From VRUE01 sp963774405 (GTDB taxonomy: Bacteria; Actinomycetota; Thermoleophilia; Solirubrobacterales; 70-9): DNA of 64,000 nt. The translations under genes and the position numbers were made by a program. Of the stretch, positions 1 through 7,437 are shown piece after piece. The DNA lies in NCBI GenBank assembly GCA_963774405.1, contig CAVZEV010000005.1, positions 496,001 through 560,000 on the forward strand. The letters run 5' to 3'. Position 1 is the stretch's first letter. The number at the start of each line of letters is the position of its first letter. The notes under the pieces were generated by a model. It did no database searches and had not been told where the DNA came from. It was given only the letters and a program-made list of their open reading frames with translations.

Positions 1-871
<871 letters not shown>

Positions 872-1191
872 CAGTCTCAAGGTTAACGGCGCAAGTCGTC
901 CAGAACCACGGGCAACGAGGTTCGCGGATCTTCGGCGCGGTAGATCCTTCGGAAGCGGCGGCGGACATCGCCGAAGCGATGGTTCCACTCGCAAGCTCAC
1001 ATCGCGTGAAGACGAGCGGGTCGTCCCGACGACCTACTCGCCACAGCTCCCCCCGCCCACTCCTCTCTGAAGGCTTCGGCTCGCCAGAGGCCGCCGTGGC
1101 CCCATCCGCTGCCGGTCGCAGGAAATCCAAAGCCCACGCGGGTATCCTTGCCCTTGCGAGGCCGCTGGAACTCCTGCGGCTCTCACGCCTC
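872..1191. other. Intergenic stretch, no gene seen
   Basis: About 320 bases between the divergent iron-sulfur gene and tRNA-Ala. I see no convincing reading frame, strong hairpin or repeat. It must hold the promoters of both neighbours. Confidence 0.5.
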
Positions 1192-1264
1192 GGGGCTATA
1201 GCTCAGCTGGCAGAGCGCCTGGATCGCACCCAGGAGGTCGGCGGTTCGAATCCGCCTAGCTCCA
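1192..1264 (+). tRNA. tRNA-Ala (anticodon CGC)
   Basis: A full cloverleaf can be drawn. The acceptor GGGGCTA pairs with TAGCTCC, including the G3:U70 wobble that identifies alanine tRNAs. The D arm is GCTC/GAGC. The anticodon stem CCTGG/CCAGG holds loop ATCGCAC (anticodon CGC). The T arm is GGCGG-TTCGAAT-CCGCC and the discriminator base is A at 1264. CCA is not encoded. The 3' part from 1223 is repeated exactly at 4619-4662, so the gene is the integration target of the island that follows. Confidence 0.95.
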
Positions 1265-1266
1265 CT
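1223..1266 (+). repeat. att direct repeat, left copy (inside tRNA-Ala)
   Basis: Identical over 44 bases to 4619-4662. The match breaks at 1222 (G versus C) and at 1267 (C versus A). Confidence 0.9.
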
Positions 1267-1346
1267 CCTGAGGAGGCCCCCAGCTCTTCGGCGGTATCGT
1301 GGCAGGGTGACTGCACGAACCGTGTAGAAACGTGTAGATTGGGCCA

Positions 1347-1607
1347 ATGGCGACGGGTCCGAAGCGCATCAATGTGACCCTCGATGACGAGCACGCGGGA
1401 AAGCTCACGCGGCTCGCCGAGAGAACTCATGTACAGGAGGGGACTCTTGCGCGTTCGCTTCTCGCTACGGCGCTCGATGACGCAGACCCGGATGCCGTTC
1501 GCATCACGGAGATCCTCGATGCCATTCCCGGCGCCTGGGAGCGGACGCAGGAGGGCCTGGCCCAGGCGGCTCGCGGCGAAGGGACGCCGCTCGACGAGCT
1601 GACCTGA
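1347..1607 (+). CDS. Small antitoxin-like DNA-binding protein (ParD/RHH type)
   Basis: An 86-residue protein beginning MATGPKRINVTLDDEHAGKL. The basic N-terminus with a single beta strand (RINVTLDD) followed by two helices is the layout of ribbon-helix-helix antitoxins, which bind their own operator with the N-terminal strand and the toxin with the C-terminal helices. It ends directly against the next gene (TGA then GTG, no gap), consistent with a co-translated antitoxin-toxin pair. The fold is assigned from pattern only; no close family member was recognised by name. Confidence 0.65.
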   Translation: MATGPKRINVTLDDEHAGKLTRLAERTHVQEGTLARSLLATALDDADPDAVRITEILDAIPGAWERTQEGLAQAARGEGTPLDELT

Positions 1608-1901
1608 GTGGCGCAGGTAGTCATCACCCCGCAAGCGCAGCGGGACGTGAACGAGGCAATCTCGGCGCTCAATCTGCCCAAGGATGCTTGGACCAGAATC
1701 GGGCGTTCGCTGAGGGTGCTGGAAACCTTCCCGCTCGCTGGCCCGGAGTTGGCCGGTCGGTGGGCGCCCACCCGGTTCGTGATCGGACCCTGGTCCTGGA
1801 TGATCCTCCTCTACCGCTACGAGGAATCGTCTGACCTGGCCTACGTGGTCGCCGTGCACGACGGTCGGTCCGCGACTTCAGCGACGACCGGGCGACGGTA
1901 A
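1608..1901 (+). CDS. RelE/ParE-family toxin
   Basis: A 97-residue protein starting at GTG (1608) immediately after the antitoxin stop. The opening VVITPQAQRDVNEAISAL and the later PLAGPELAG, FVIGPWSWMILLYRY and VVAVHDGR follow the ParE/RelE plan: N-terminal helical hairpin, central beta sheet, and a terminal strand with a basic residue. Members of this family poison DNA gyrase or cleave ribosome-bound mRNA; which applies here cannot be told. The residues after HDGR (a Ser/Thr/Arg-rich tail) are poorly typical. Gene order antitoxin-toxin fits the class. Confidence 0.7.
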   Translation: MAQVVITPQAQRDVNEAISALNLPKDAWTRIGRSLRVLETFPLAGPELAGRWAPTRFVIGPWSWMILLYRYEESSDLAYVVAVHDGRSATSATTGRR

Positions 1902-2265
1902 GCCGAGCGACGAAAGCGACTTGGGCCAACTACCCCGCCGCGTGTAGGTGCGCGATGGCCCCTACAAACCCGCGGTTCAAATGCCGTCCGGCTAGGCCCA
2001 TCGGAAGAACTCCTCCACGTCAGAACGCCCGGCAGTTCCAGAACCCTCGGCCGGCACACTGGCCGTCGCCGTCCTCGACCTCCTAAGCGTTAGGACGTTG
2101 AAGCGATCTCCGTCAGGGCGTCCTGTGACTTGTAAAGGTTGCAAAACGCAACTGATGCAGCCAAGATATGTCGGGACAAATTAGCCTATTTTGTGCTAAT
2201 TTGTCCGAATACCCGGACGTGCTTACACGCAGCTGGCCGAGGTCGCCAACGAGCGGTACGGCTTC
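1902..2265. other. Intergenic region upstream of the AbiE operon
   Basis: About 360 bases with no supported gene. It contains a tRNA T-arm-like scrap near 1970-2000 (GCGGTTCAAATGCC, weak), a short inverted repeat GTTGC/GCAAC near 2140, and the strong AT-rich palindrome at 2174-2206 listed separately. Confidence 0.5.
2174..2206. promoter_or_regulatory. Palindromic operator of the AbiE operon
   Basis: GGACAAATTAGC (2174-2185) and its exact reverse complement GCTAATTTGTCC (2195-2206) are separated by 9 bases. A possible extended -10 (TGCTAATTT) lies inside the right arm. AbiEi antitoxins are known to repress their own operon by binding inverted repeats in the promoter, so this is the likely AbiEi binding site. 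The role is inferred; the palindrome is seen directly. Confidence 0.65.
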
Positions 2266-2784
2266 GTGACGCCAGACGACGCGCGGGAGCTGGGCATCAA
2301 CCCCATGACCCTCGTGCGCATGGCCGAGCGAGGGCAGATCGAGCGCCGTGGGTCGGGTCTGTACCGGCTCCCTCTCACACCGGCGAGCCGTCTCGACCCC
2401 TACATGGAGGCGACGCTCTGGCCGCGCGGGGCGCTCGGCGTCCTCTCCCACGAGACGGCGCTCGAGCTCTATGAGCTGAGCGATGTCCACCCGGCAAAGA
2501 TTCACATCACCCTCCCCCGCAGCCACCGGGTCCGGCGCAGCGTGCCATCGGCGTACGTGCTGCACCACGAGGATCTGCGAGCAGATCAGATCGCCCAGCA
2601 CGAGGGGATCGCAATCGTCACTCCGGAACACGCGATCCGCCAGGCGCACAAGGCGAACCTGGGGACGGCGCTCGTCGGACAGGCAATCGATCAAGGCGAG
2701 GACGGCGGTCGCTTGACGAAGCGCCAGGCAAGCGCGCTTCGTCGTGAGCTGGAGCTTGCCCGGGGTAGCGGGAGGCGAGGGTGA
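2266..2784 (+). CDS. Type IV toxin-antitoxin system antitoxin AbiEi-like
   Basis: The protein carries the AbiEi N-terminal winged-helix domain (VTPDDARELGINPMTLVRM, then RRGSGLYRL) and a C-terminal antitoxin domain with SHETALELYELSDVHPAKIH and the strand-rich RVRRSVPSAYVLHHEDL. It acts as repressor and antitoxin for the nucleotidyltransferase encoded next, which overlaps it by 4 bases (GTGA). GTG at 2266 is the first standard start. However, the family-like sequence AYTQLAEVANERYGF continues upstream in frame, back to a TAA at 2197, without any ATG, GTG or TTG. The true start may be a rare codon (ATA at 2209 or CTG at 2233), or the 5' end may be damaged. Confidence 0.8.
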   Translation: MTPDDARELGINPMTLVRMAERGQIERRGSGLYRLPLTPASRLDPYMEATLWPRGALGVLSHETALELYELSDVHPAKIHITLPRSHRVRRSVPSAYVLHHEDLRADQIAQHEGIAIVTPEHAIRQAHKANLGTALVGQAIDQGEDGGRLTKRQASALRRELELARGSGRRG

Positions 2785-3638
2785 GTCATTCGGAGTTCAA
2801 GCCGCCTCGACGCACGCCGAGCCGGCGTGGCCATCTCGAGCGCCTCACCGGCGATTACGGACGCGCACTCGGCATCGCGCACGAGCGGGCGCGGCGCTGG
2901 CTCTCGCTGGTCTCGTTCGCCGGCGCCCTCGATTCCGTCCGCGCCGACGACAGGGCACGCTTCCTGATCAAGGGCGGCGCGTCGATGGAGCTTCGGCTGG
3001 GGTTGGGAGCCCGCACGACCAAGGACATCGACGTCGTCTTTCGGGGTGCCCCACGGGAGATGCTCGACGCGCTCGAGGAGGCGTTCGCCCAGCCCTACGG
3101 CAGCTTCTCGTTCCGTCGCAAGGGGCCGGTGGAGAACATCCGCGAAACGGGCAGCCGGCGGCTCTTCGTGCAGGTCAGCTTCGCCGGCAAGGACTGGCAG
3201 ACCCTGCAGATCGAGGTAGCGCGCCCCGAGGCGACCGAAGTCGAACTCGTCCCCGTGGCGATCGGCGTTGCCGACTTCAAGCTCGACGGTCCCGAGCGCG
3301 TTGCCTGCCTCGCCCTGCGCTATCAGGTGGCCCAGAAGCTCCACGCCGTCACCGAGCAGCCCGACGGCAGGGCCAACCACCGCTTCTGGGACCTGATCGA
3401 TCTCCAGCTCCAGCGCGAGCTGCTCGGCAACGATCTTGCTCGGGTTCGGGAAGCGTGCGTCGAGATCTTCGCCGGACGAGATCTTCACCCCTGGCCGCCG
3501 GAGCTCGTGGTTCCCGATGGCTGGCGTGAGCCCTACGCGACGGCGGCCGGCGAGCTCGACGCCGACCTGCCACTTGACGTGGATTCGGCCGCCGACCAGG
3601 TCCGCAACTTCATTGCCGCCATCGACGCGGCCCGTTGA
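2781..3638 (+). CDS. AbiEii/AbiGii-family nucleotidyltransferase toxin
   Basis: A 285-residue protein starting at GTG within the stop of the AbiEi gene. The nucleotidyltransferase core is plain: FLIKGGASMELRLG, then TTKDIDVVF with the paired acidic residues that bind metal, then VADFKLDGPERV and ALRYQVAQKLHAVTE of the C-terminal helical domain. AbiEii enzymes transfer nucleotides to target RNAs such as tRNA and halt growth, often as phage defence. Length and gene order match standard AbiEi-AbiEii operons. Confidence 0.88.
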   Translation: MSHSEFKPPRRTPSRRGHLERLTGDYGRALGIAHERARRWLSLVSFAGALDSVRADDRARFLIKGGASMELRLGLGARTTKDIDVVFRGAPREMLDALEEAFAQPYGSFSFRRKGPVENIRETGSRRLFVQVSFAGKDWQTLQIEVARPEATEVELVPVAIGVADFKLDGPERVACLALRYQVAQKLHAVTEQPDGRANHRFWDLIDLQLQRELLGNDLARVREACVEIFAGRDLHPWPPELVVPDGWREPYATAAGELDADLPLDVDSAADQVRNFIAAIDAAR

Positions 3639-3649
3639 GCGGCAAGTAC

Positions 3650-3709
3650 GGCCTCGCCCTCCCGGGCGCTCAGCGCCAGAAGTGCCCGAGACGCCGACAA
3701 CCCGCTAAT
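3650..3709 (+). repeat. Imperfect direct repeat inside the island, copy 1
   Basis: Sixty bases just after the AbiEii stop match 4459-4521 with scattered changes. Common blocks include GCGCCAG, AGTGCCCGA, ACGCCGACAA and CCCGCTAAT. The two copies flank the winged-helix gene and the 37-residue peptide gene. Confidence 0.75.
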
Positions 3710-3772
3710 CGGCGCCAATTCGGACTCTGGACGACCCCCTTCACCGAGCTTCGCATGGGCATCGATTCCGGG

Positions 3773-3801
3773 TTGACATCAGGATCTCTGAATCAGAATT
3801 A
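3773..3801 (+). promoter_or_regulatory. Candidate sigma-70 promoter
   Basis: TTGACA at 3773-3778 is a perfect -35 box. Seventeen bases later is GAATTA (3796-3801), a weak -10. The region is markedly AT-rich for this genome and lies 20-50 bases before the ATG at 3823. Confidence 0.45.
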
Positions 3802-3822
3802 AGCTATCCTACTTCGAAACTT

Positions 3823-4257
3823 ATGAAGTTTGATTCAGACATCGGACGGATTCGCAGCCACCTGCAAAGGCTGTCCCGGCAGATCTTCAGCAAGAAGTAC
3901 CGGCTTGAAATCGCGGCTCTGGCGAGCGCCATGGAGTCGCCGATATGGGCCCGCCAAATTGCGAAAGCCCTGGACATTGGGGAGAACCAGGCGGCCAGCG
4001 AACTGCAAGAGTTCGAGCAGCTAGGGGCGCTACAGCAGTTCCCGAGCGAGTTTGATCGGCGCAAGCTCTATTTGGTCGCTCCCCACTGGCTATGGAGCGC
4101 CGCGCGGGCGGCTCAAGACAGGGGCATTCGTGAGCTCGACCCGGAGAACGGAGACGTTCTCGTCGCGGCGTACTGGACCGCGACGGTGGACGGCACACCG
4201 CCCCCAGTCCCAGCCAATACGGGTAACCACGAGCTTGGTGACCATGACTTCAGCTAA
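3823..4257 (+). CDS. Winged-helix DNA-binding protein, unknown role
   Basis: A 144-residue protein. Residues ~24-95 read as an ArsR/MarR-like winged helix: YRLEIAALASAMESPIWARQ, then a recognition-helix region (ALDIGENQAASELQEFEQLG) and a wing (FDRRKLYLVAP). The C-terminal ~45 residues are acidic and probably disordered. Codon use is less GC-biased than in the chromosomal neighbours. It is the only gene of the island with a near-consensus -35 box, so it may be the element's regulator. No specific family was recognised. Confidence 0.6.
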   Translation: MKFDSDIGRIRSHLQRLSRQIFSKKYRLEIAALASAMESPIWARQIAKALDIGENQAASELQEFEQLGALQQFPSEFDRRKLYLVAPHWLWSAARAAQDRGIRELDPENGDVLVAAYWTATVDGTPPPVPANTGNHELGDHDFS

Positions 4258-4329
4258 GTCGGTGGCCATTGAGATGACGGCTTCAACTCCCGGCATCTCG
4301 TCGGAAAGCAGGAGGGAAGAGGGAGACAA

Positions 4330-4443
4330 ATGGATCCGCAACTCATCGCCGCCATAGCCGCTGTCGGGCTATTGGTTATGGCTGCTCTCAAGTTCGCGTA
4401 CGACCTAGGTCGAGATGTCGGTCGGCGAGATCGCGACCCGTAG
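4330..4443 (+). CDS. 37-residue single-pass membrane peptide
   Basis: ATG at 4330 opens a 37-codon frame ending in TAG. Residues 4-23 (QLIAAIAAVGLLVMAALKFA) form one hydrophobic helix, followed by a charged tail rich in Asp and Arg (DLGRDVGRRDRDP). A purine-rich ribosome site (AGGAGGGAAGAGGGAG) lies just upstream. Size and plan resemble small hydrophobic toxins or phage-type membrane peptides. Nothing in the sequence fixes its function. Confidence 0.5.
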   Translation: MDPQLIAAIAAVGLLVMAALKFAYDLGRDVGRRDRDP

Positions 4444-4458
4444 ACCGGTGCTCGCGTA

Positions 4459-4521
4459 GGCCGTCCGGCCCCCAGGCACTCGGCGCCAGGAGTGCCCGAA
4501 ACGCCGACAATCCCCGCTAAT
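4459..4521 (+). repeat. Imperfect direct repeat inside the island, copy 2
   Basis: Partner of 3650-3709. It lies about 100 bases from the right att copy. A further GCTAATCCGC at 4573-4582 echoes the end of the repeat. Such repeats near element ends can be recombinase or replication-protein binding sites; this is inference. Confidence 0.7.
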
Positions 4522-4618
4522 AGCCGCGTATCCGCGACGTTGGCGACTCTCCGCCGCACCCGCGAATCCCCTGCTAATCCGCACCTTCTAACGCCGAATC
4601 TCCGGCCAGAGCTTGGTC

Positions 4619-4662
4619 ATCGCACCCAGGAGGTCGGCGGTTCGAATCCGCCTAGCTCCACT
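4619..4662 (+). repeat. att direct repeat, right copy (displaced tRNA-Ala 3' end)
   Basis: Exact copy of 1223-1266. Its last two bases overlap the stop codon (TAG, 4663-4661 on the minus strand) of the radical SAM gene, so before integration tRNA-Ala and that gene were immediate convergent neighbours. Confidence 0.9.
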
Positions 4663-6265
4663 AGCCGTTCGGCTCGGAGCCCGGCAGGTCCGTCGTCCCG
4701 GGCTCCGCGGGGAACGAGCCGCTTGCGTCTGCGGCCATCACTACGCGGCGGTCGATCAGGTCGCGGGTCGCGGCAATCGCGTCTTGGCGGGCGCGGCCCT
4801 GGTCGATGCCATAGCGCGCTTGCAGGGCACTCTCGGCGTCGGCGAGAGTGCCGCCGTCGAGCGCGTCCATCACCACGCCGCCGGACTCGTTCAGCCGCAG
4901 GTAGCTGCCGTCGCCCGCGAGTCGCACAAATCGCTGCCGCTCGCCGCCGCTCCAGCGCAACGGCGCATGCCGATACCGTCGCGCTGCCGCCAGCCCGTGC
5001 ACCTTCTCCCGCGCCTCCCGCATCTCCTCAGCCGGATCCACCGGTTTCGGCGGAGTCGGCTCCGGCACTGGCGCACCCCTACCTCCGGATCGTTGGCCAT
5101 CTCCCATCCCTGAGAGAGCCGTCGTGGCCACCTCTCCGGAACCTCCCCGCTGTTGTTCCGGAGAGGTGGCCACGACGGCTCCCCCGGCTTGGGGACCGCC
5201 GACCACCCGCACCTCGTCGTCGAGGTACGCCACCAAGTCGGACTTCGCCAAATCCCCCGGCCGCTTCAGCGAGTCGGCCCAGCGGTTGATCCGCTCGTCA
5301 TTCCAGTCGCGCTGAATCGACTGCCAGCAGGCGGCGACCCCGTCGCGCAGTGCGTTGCCGAAGCTGAACGGGCGCATCGAGTCGGGCCGCACGTCGCCGT
5401 TGGGCCGCACCAGGTAGCTGCCCGGGGCCTCGCGGCCCTGCAGGGTGACGCTGCCGCCGGTGCCGGGCTGCACGACGATCCGCATCGCGCCGCCGTGCCG
5501 CCGCCGGAACTCCTCGACCGCGTCGTCCAGCGCTGCGCGCGAGATCTTCCAGTCCCCGCCGCGCGCCGCCGCCCCGGTCACCACCACCGGCGTCACCCTC
5601 ACCCAGGGCACCCCCAGCGTCCACATCTGCTCGAGGAGCTCCGGCACCGCGTCGACGTTGCCGGGCGTCACCACGTGGACGACGCAGACGCCGACGCCCG
5701 CGCCGAGCAGACGGTCGATCCCCTCGACCGCGCGTCGCCAGCTGCCCGGCACACCGCGCGAGCCGTCGTGCAGCCCCGCCCGCGCCCCGTCGAGCGAGAC
5801 GTGCGCGGTCACCCCACGCAGCGCGCCCAGCCGGCTCGCCACCTCCTCGTCGACGAACCAGCCGTTGGTGTTGAGCGTGACGCCCACGCCCGCCCCGGCC
5901 AGGTCCTCGATCAGGCCGAGGGTCAGCTCCTTGCGCAGAAACGGCTCGCCGCCGGTGACGACGGCCTCGACGATGCCGAGCTCGAGCGACTGGCGCACCA
6001 CCTCGCGCCACTGCGCATCGCTCAGCTCGGGCGTGCGCTGCAGAGTGTGTCGCGGCGAGTCCGTGTAACAAAAGCCGCAGCGCAGGTTGCAGGCGTAGGT
6101 CAACTCGAGCTTTGCCCCGATCGGGCGCTCGGGTGCCTCGGTGAGAACCCGCGGTGGGCGCCGGCCCAGCCGCCAGAGCAGGCGCCCCCAGCCGAACCAC
6201 TCGTCGCGGCGCAGAGTGCTGCCCAGCGGGTGGCTCATGCGTCGAGCCACTCGCTGGGCAGCCAC
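4661..6265 (-). CDS. Radical SAM RiPP maturase with C-terminal PqqD-like domain
   Basis: GTG at 6265 (or ATG 6238) starts a 534-residue protein, 9 bases after the stop of precursor peptide B. The radical SAM core shows LTYACNLRCGFCYTD (CxxxCxxC, binding the 4Fe-4S/SAM cluster), VVTGGEPFLRKE and LNTNGW. The SPASM position reads VRPNGDVRPDSMRPFSFGNA: the GN is kept but the cluster cysteines are absent. A 60-80 residue Pro/Gly-rich linker follows, and it contains a perfect 26-bp hairpin in the DNA (5116-5181). The C-terminus (RLAGDGSYLRLNESGGVVMD onward) has the PqqD/RRE fold that binds leader peptides. It probably modifies the two small peptides encoded upstream; the chemistry is unknown. Confidence 0.85.
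   Translation of the reverse strand: MAAQRVARRMSHPLGSTLRRDEWFGWGRLLWRLGRRPPRVLTEAPERPIGAKLELTYACNLRCGFCYTDSPRHTLQRTPELSDAQWREVVRQSLELGIVEAVVTGGEPFLRKELTLGLIEDLAGAGVGVTLNTNGWFVDEEVASRLGALRGVTAHVSLDGARAGLHDGSRGVPGSWRRAVEGIDRLLGAGVGVCVVHVVTPGNVDAVPELLEQMWTLGVPWVRVTPVVVTGAAARGGDWKISRAALDDAVEEFRRRHGGAMRIVVQPGTGGSVTLQGREAPGSYLVRPNGDVRPDSMRPFSFGNALRDGVAACWQSIQRDWNDERINRWADSLKRPGDLAKSDLVAYLDDEVRVVGGPQAGGAVVATSPEQQRGGSGEVATTALSGMGDGQRSGGRGAPVPEPTPPKPVDPAEEMREAREKVHGLAAARRYRHAPLRWSGGERQRFVRLAGDGSYLRLNESGGVVMDALDGGTLADAESALQARYGIDQGRARQDAIAATRDLIDRRVVMAADASGSFPAEPGTTDLPGSEPNG
5116..5181. repeat. Perfect 26-bp hairpin inside the radical SAM linker
   Basis: Left arm 5116-5141 starts GAGCCGTCGTGG. The right arm 5156-5181 is its exact reverse complement. 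The 14-base loop reads, on the minus strand, CAACAGCGGGGAGG. The loop motif AGCGGGG recurs in intergenic hairpins at 41.5 and 50.7 kb and, as AGCGGGA, at 41.0 kb. The element is translated as part of the linker. Confidence 0.8.
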
Positions 6266-6274
6266 GCTTTGCTC

Positions 6275-6385
6275 CTAGCCGGGGGTGACGATGCTGCCGG
6301 CGCCCGGCTCGGTGTCGATCGGAAAGCCGCCGGTGTCGATCTCCTCGACGCTGGGGGCCTCGTAAGGGGTGCTCTGCTCAATCAT
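6275..6385 (-). CDS. RiPP precursor peptide B
   Basis: A 36-residue frame opening at ATG 6385 with a ribosome site AGGAAG. It begins MIEQSTP, then YEAPSVEEIDTGGFPI, and ends GAGSIVTPG. The block YEAPSVEEIDTGG is identical to that in the peptide encoded 10 bases upstream, while the C-termini differ. That is the leader-conserved, core-variable pattern of ribosomal peptide precursors. The YxxP motif in the conserved part resembles the leader motif bound by PqqD-like recognition domains in lasso peptide systems. The gene lies immediately before the radical SAM maturase. Product structure is unknown. Confidence 0.8.
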   Translation of the reverse strand: MIEQSTPYEAPSVEEIDTGGFPIDTEPGAGSIVTPG

Positions 6386-6394
6386 CTCGGCTTC

Positions 6395-6499
6395 CTAGTT
6401 GATCAGGCTGGTCCCGGCTGCGGTGCCGATCGGGTAGCCGCCGGTGTCGATCTCCTCGACGCTGGGGGCCTCGTAAGACTCAGGATGCTGCTCGCTCAT
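6395..6499 (-). CDS. RiPP precursor peptide A
   Basis: A 34-residue frame from ATG 6499, with GGGGA ribosome site. It begins MSEQHPES, then YEAPSVEEIDTGGYPI, and ends TAAGTSLIN. It shares the 13-residue block YEAPSVEEIDTGG, and at DNA level a longer run, with peptide B, suggesting a recent tandem duplication followed by core divergence. Ser31 and Thr residues in the C-terminal part could be targets for the HprK-like kinase encoded upstream. That is inference from the paeninodin-type systems, where such a kinase phosphorylates the precursor. Confidence 0.8.
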   Translation of the reverse strand: MSEQHPESYEAPSVEEIDTGGYPIGTAAGTSLIN

Positions 6500-6538
6500 C
6501 GTTCCCCTTCCCTATTGGTCATAACCCTGGCGCGGAGT

Positions 6539-7416
6539 CTAACCCCGAACGCGCGTCGCGTCGAGCAGCGCTTCGCAGGCGCCGGGCAGGGCGGCGAGGT
6601 CGTCGGGAAGAGAGATCTCAAAGGCGGGCACCGTGCTCAGGAGCGCGGCGAGGCGCTGAAAGGCGGTGGCGATCGATCCGCGTCCGCCGCTGTGGATGAG
6701 GTTCGGCGTGAGCAGGGCCAGCGCCCGGGCTCGCTCGAGCCGCTCCACGGCGAGACCCTCGCCGCGCTCGCCGAGCAGGACGATCGCCCTGATGGGAGCG
6801 GGGCCCGGCTCCCCCTGGCCCGGGCCCTCGACCAGGCTCGTCGGACCCGGCCGTCGCCGGTATTGCTTCGCATGCGGACGCCGCGCGCTCCCGGGTGGGC
6901 GATCGGCCCGGCCCCGCTCAGCTCGACCGCGATCCCGTCCTCGCCGAGAACGCCGCAGCCGCCCTCGCCCAGCGCCCGCGCCAAGGTCGACTTGCCGCGC
7001 ATGGTCGGCCCGCAGAAGACGATCGCGCCTCCCCCGACCTCGACCGCGGCGGCGTGGAGAACGAGGTCGCCGCGCAGGGACAGCAGGGTGCAGATCGCCG
7101 AGGAGGCGATGCGGTGCTCGAGCACTTCCCGGTCCCCGCCCGAGGAGTCGACGATGACTCGGCCCTCGGCGGGCTGGAGCAGAAAGGAGCCAGTCGGCGG
7201 CATCTCCAGCAGGCAGGCGCCGCCGTCGAGCTCCCAGGAGGCGAACCAGCGCCGGCCGTCGTCGCTGACCAGCGAGCCGGTCGGCTCCCGGCCGCGCGGC
7301 GGCGCGAGCGGCTCCCGGGCCGCCTCGATCCGCAGCTCCCCCCGCGTCCCCGCCGCCGAGTTGAGCCGCAAAAGCGGCAGCTCGCTCTTAACCTCGAATC
7401 CATAGAGGCTGCTCAT
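6539..7416 (-). CDS. HprK-related kinase of the RiPP cluster (single-base frameshift)
   Basis: ATG at 7416 opens the protein. Its N-terminal ~110 residues are variable. Then come LHAAAVEVGGGAIVFCGPTM and RGKSTLARALGE, a P-loop (GPTMRGKST) as in HPr kinase/phosphorylase relatives, followed by LGEDGIAVEL. At about 6840-6875 the frame changes: after RGVRMRSNTGDG the continuation is GPTSLVEGPGQ then RAIVLLGERGEGLAVERLE in another frame, ending at 6539. Both halves are otherwise clean, so I treat it as one gene with a 1-base indel (probably a sequencing error). Members occur next to PqqD-like proteins and peptide precursors. Its likely role is to phosphorylate the peptide or act in its export. Confidence 0.75.
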
Positions 7417-7437
7417 CCGGTCTTAGGGTATGGATCG

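Larger units (their letters stand above)
1223..4662. mobile_element. Integrase-less 3.4-kb island in tRNA-Ala, bounded by 44-bp direct repeats
   Basis: Bases 1223-1266 (anticodon loop to just past the tRNA 3' end) are repeated without mismatch at 4619-4662. This is the layout left by site-specific integration into a tRNA 3' half: the left copy completes the tRNA, and the right copy is the displaced original end. The enclosed DNA carries a ParE-type pair, an AbiE pair, a winged-helix protein and a 37-residue membrane peptide. Its intergenic DNA is more AT-rich than the surroundings. No integrase, transposase or relaxase is present, so it is either a decayed element or a satellite moved by an enzyme encoded elsewhere. 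Confidence 0.8.

Noticed and set aside
1941..2005. tRNA-like 3' end (GCGGTTCAAATGCC then GGCCCA) after the ParE toxin
   Set aside because: No matching acceptor or anticodon arm could be drawn upstream, so it is not a tRNA. At most a degenerate scrap.
5153..7405. A 750-codon open frame on the plus strand opposite the RiPP cluster
   Set aside because: Composition is His/Arg/Ala-rich with no motifs. It is the antisense shadow of the radical SAM and HprK-like genes, a common artefact in high-GC DNA.
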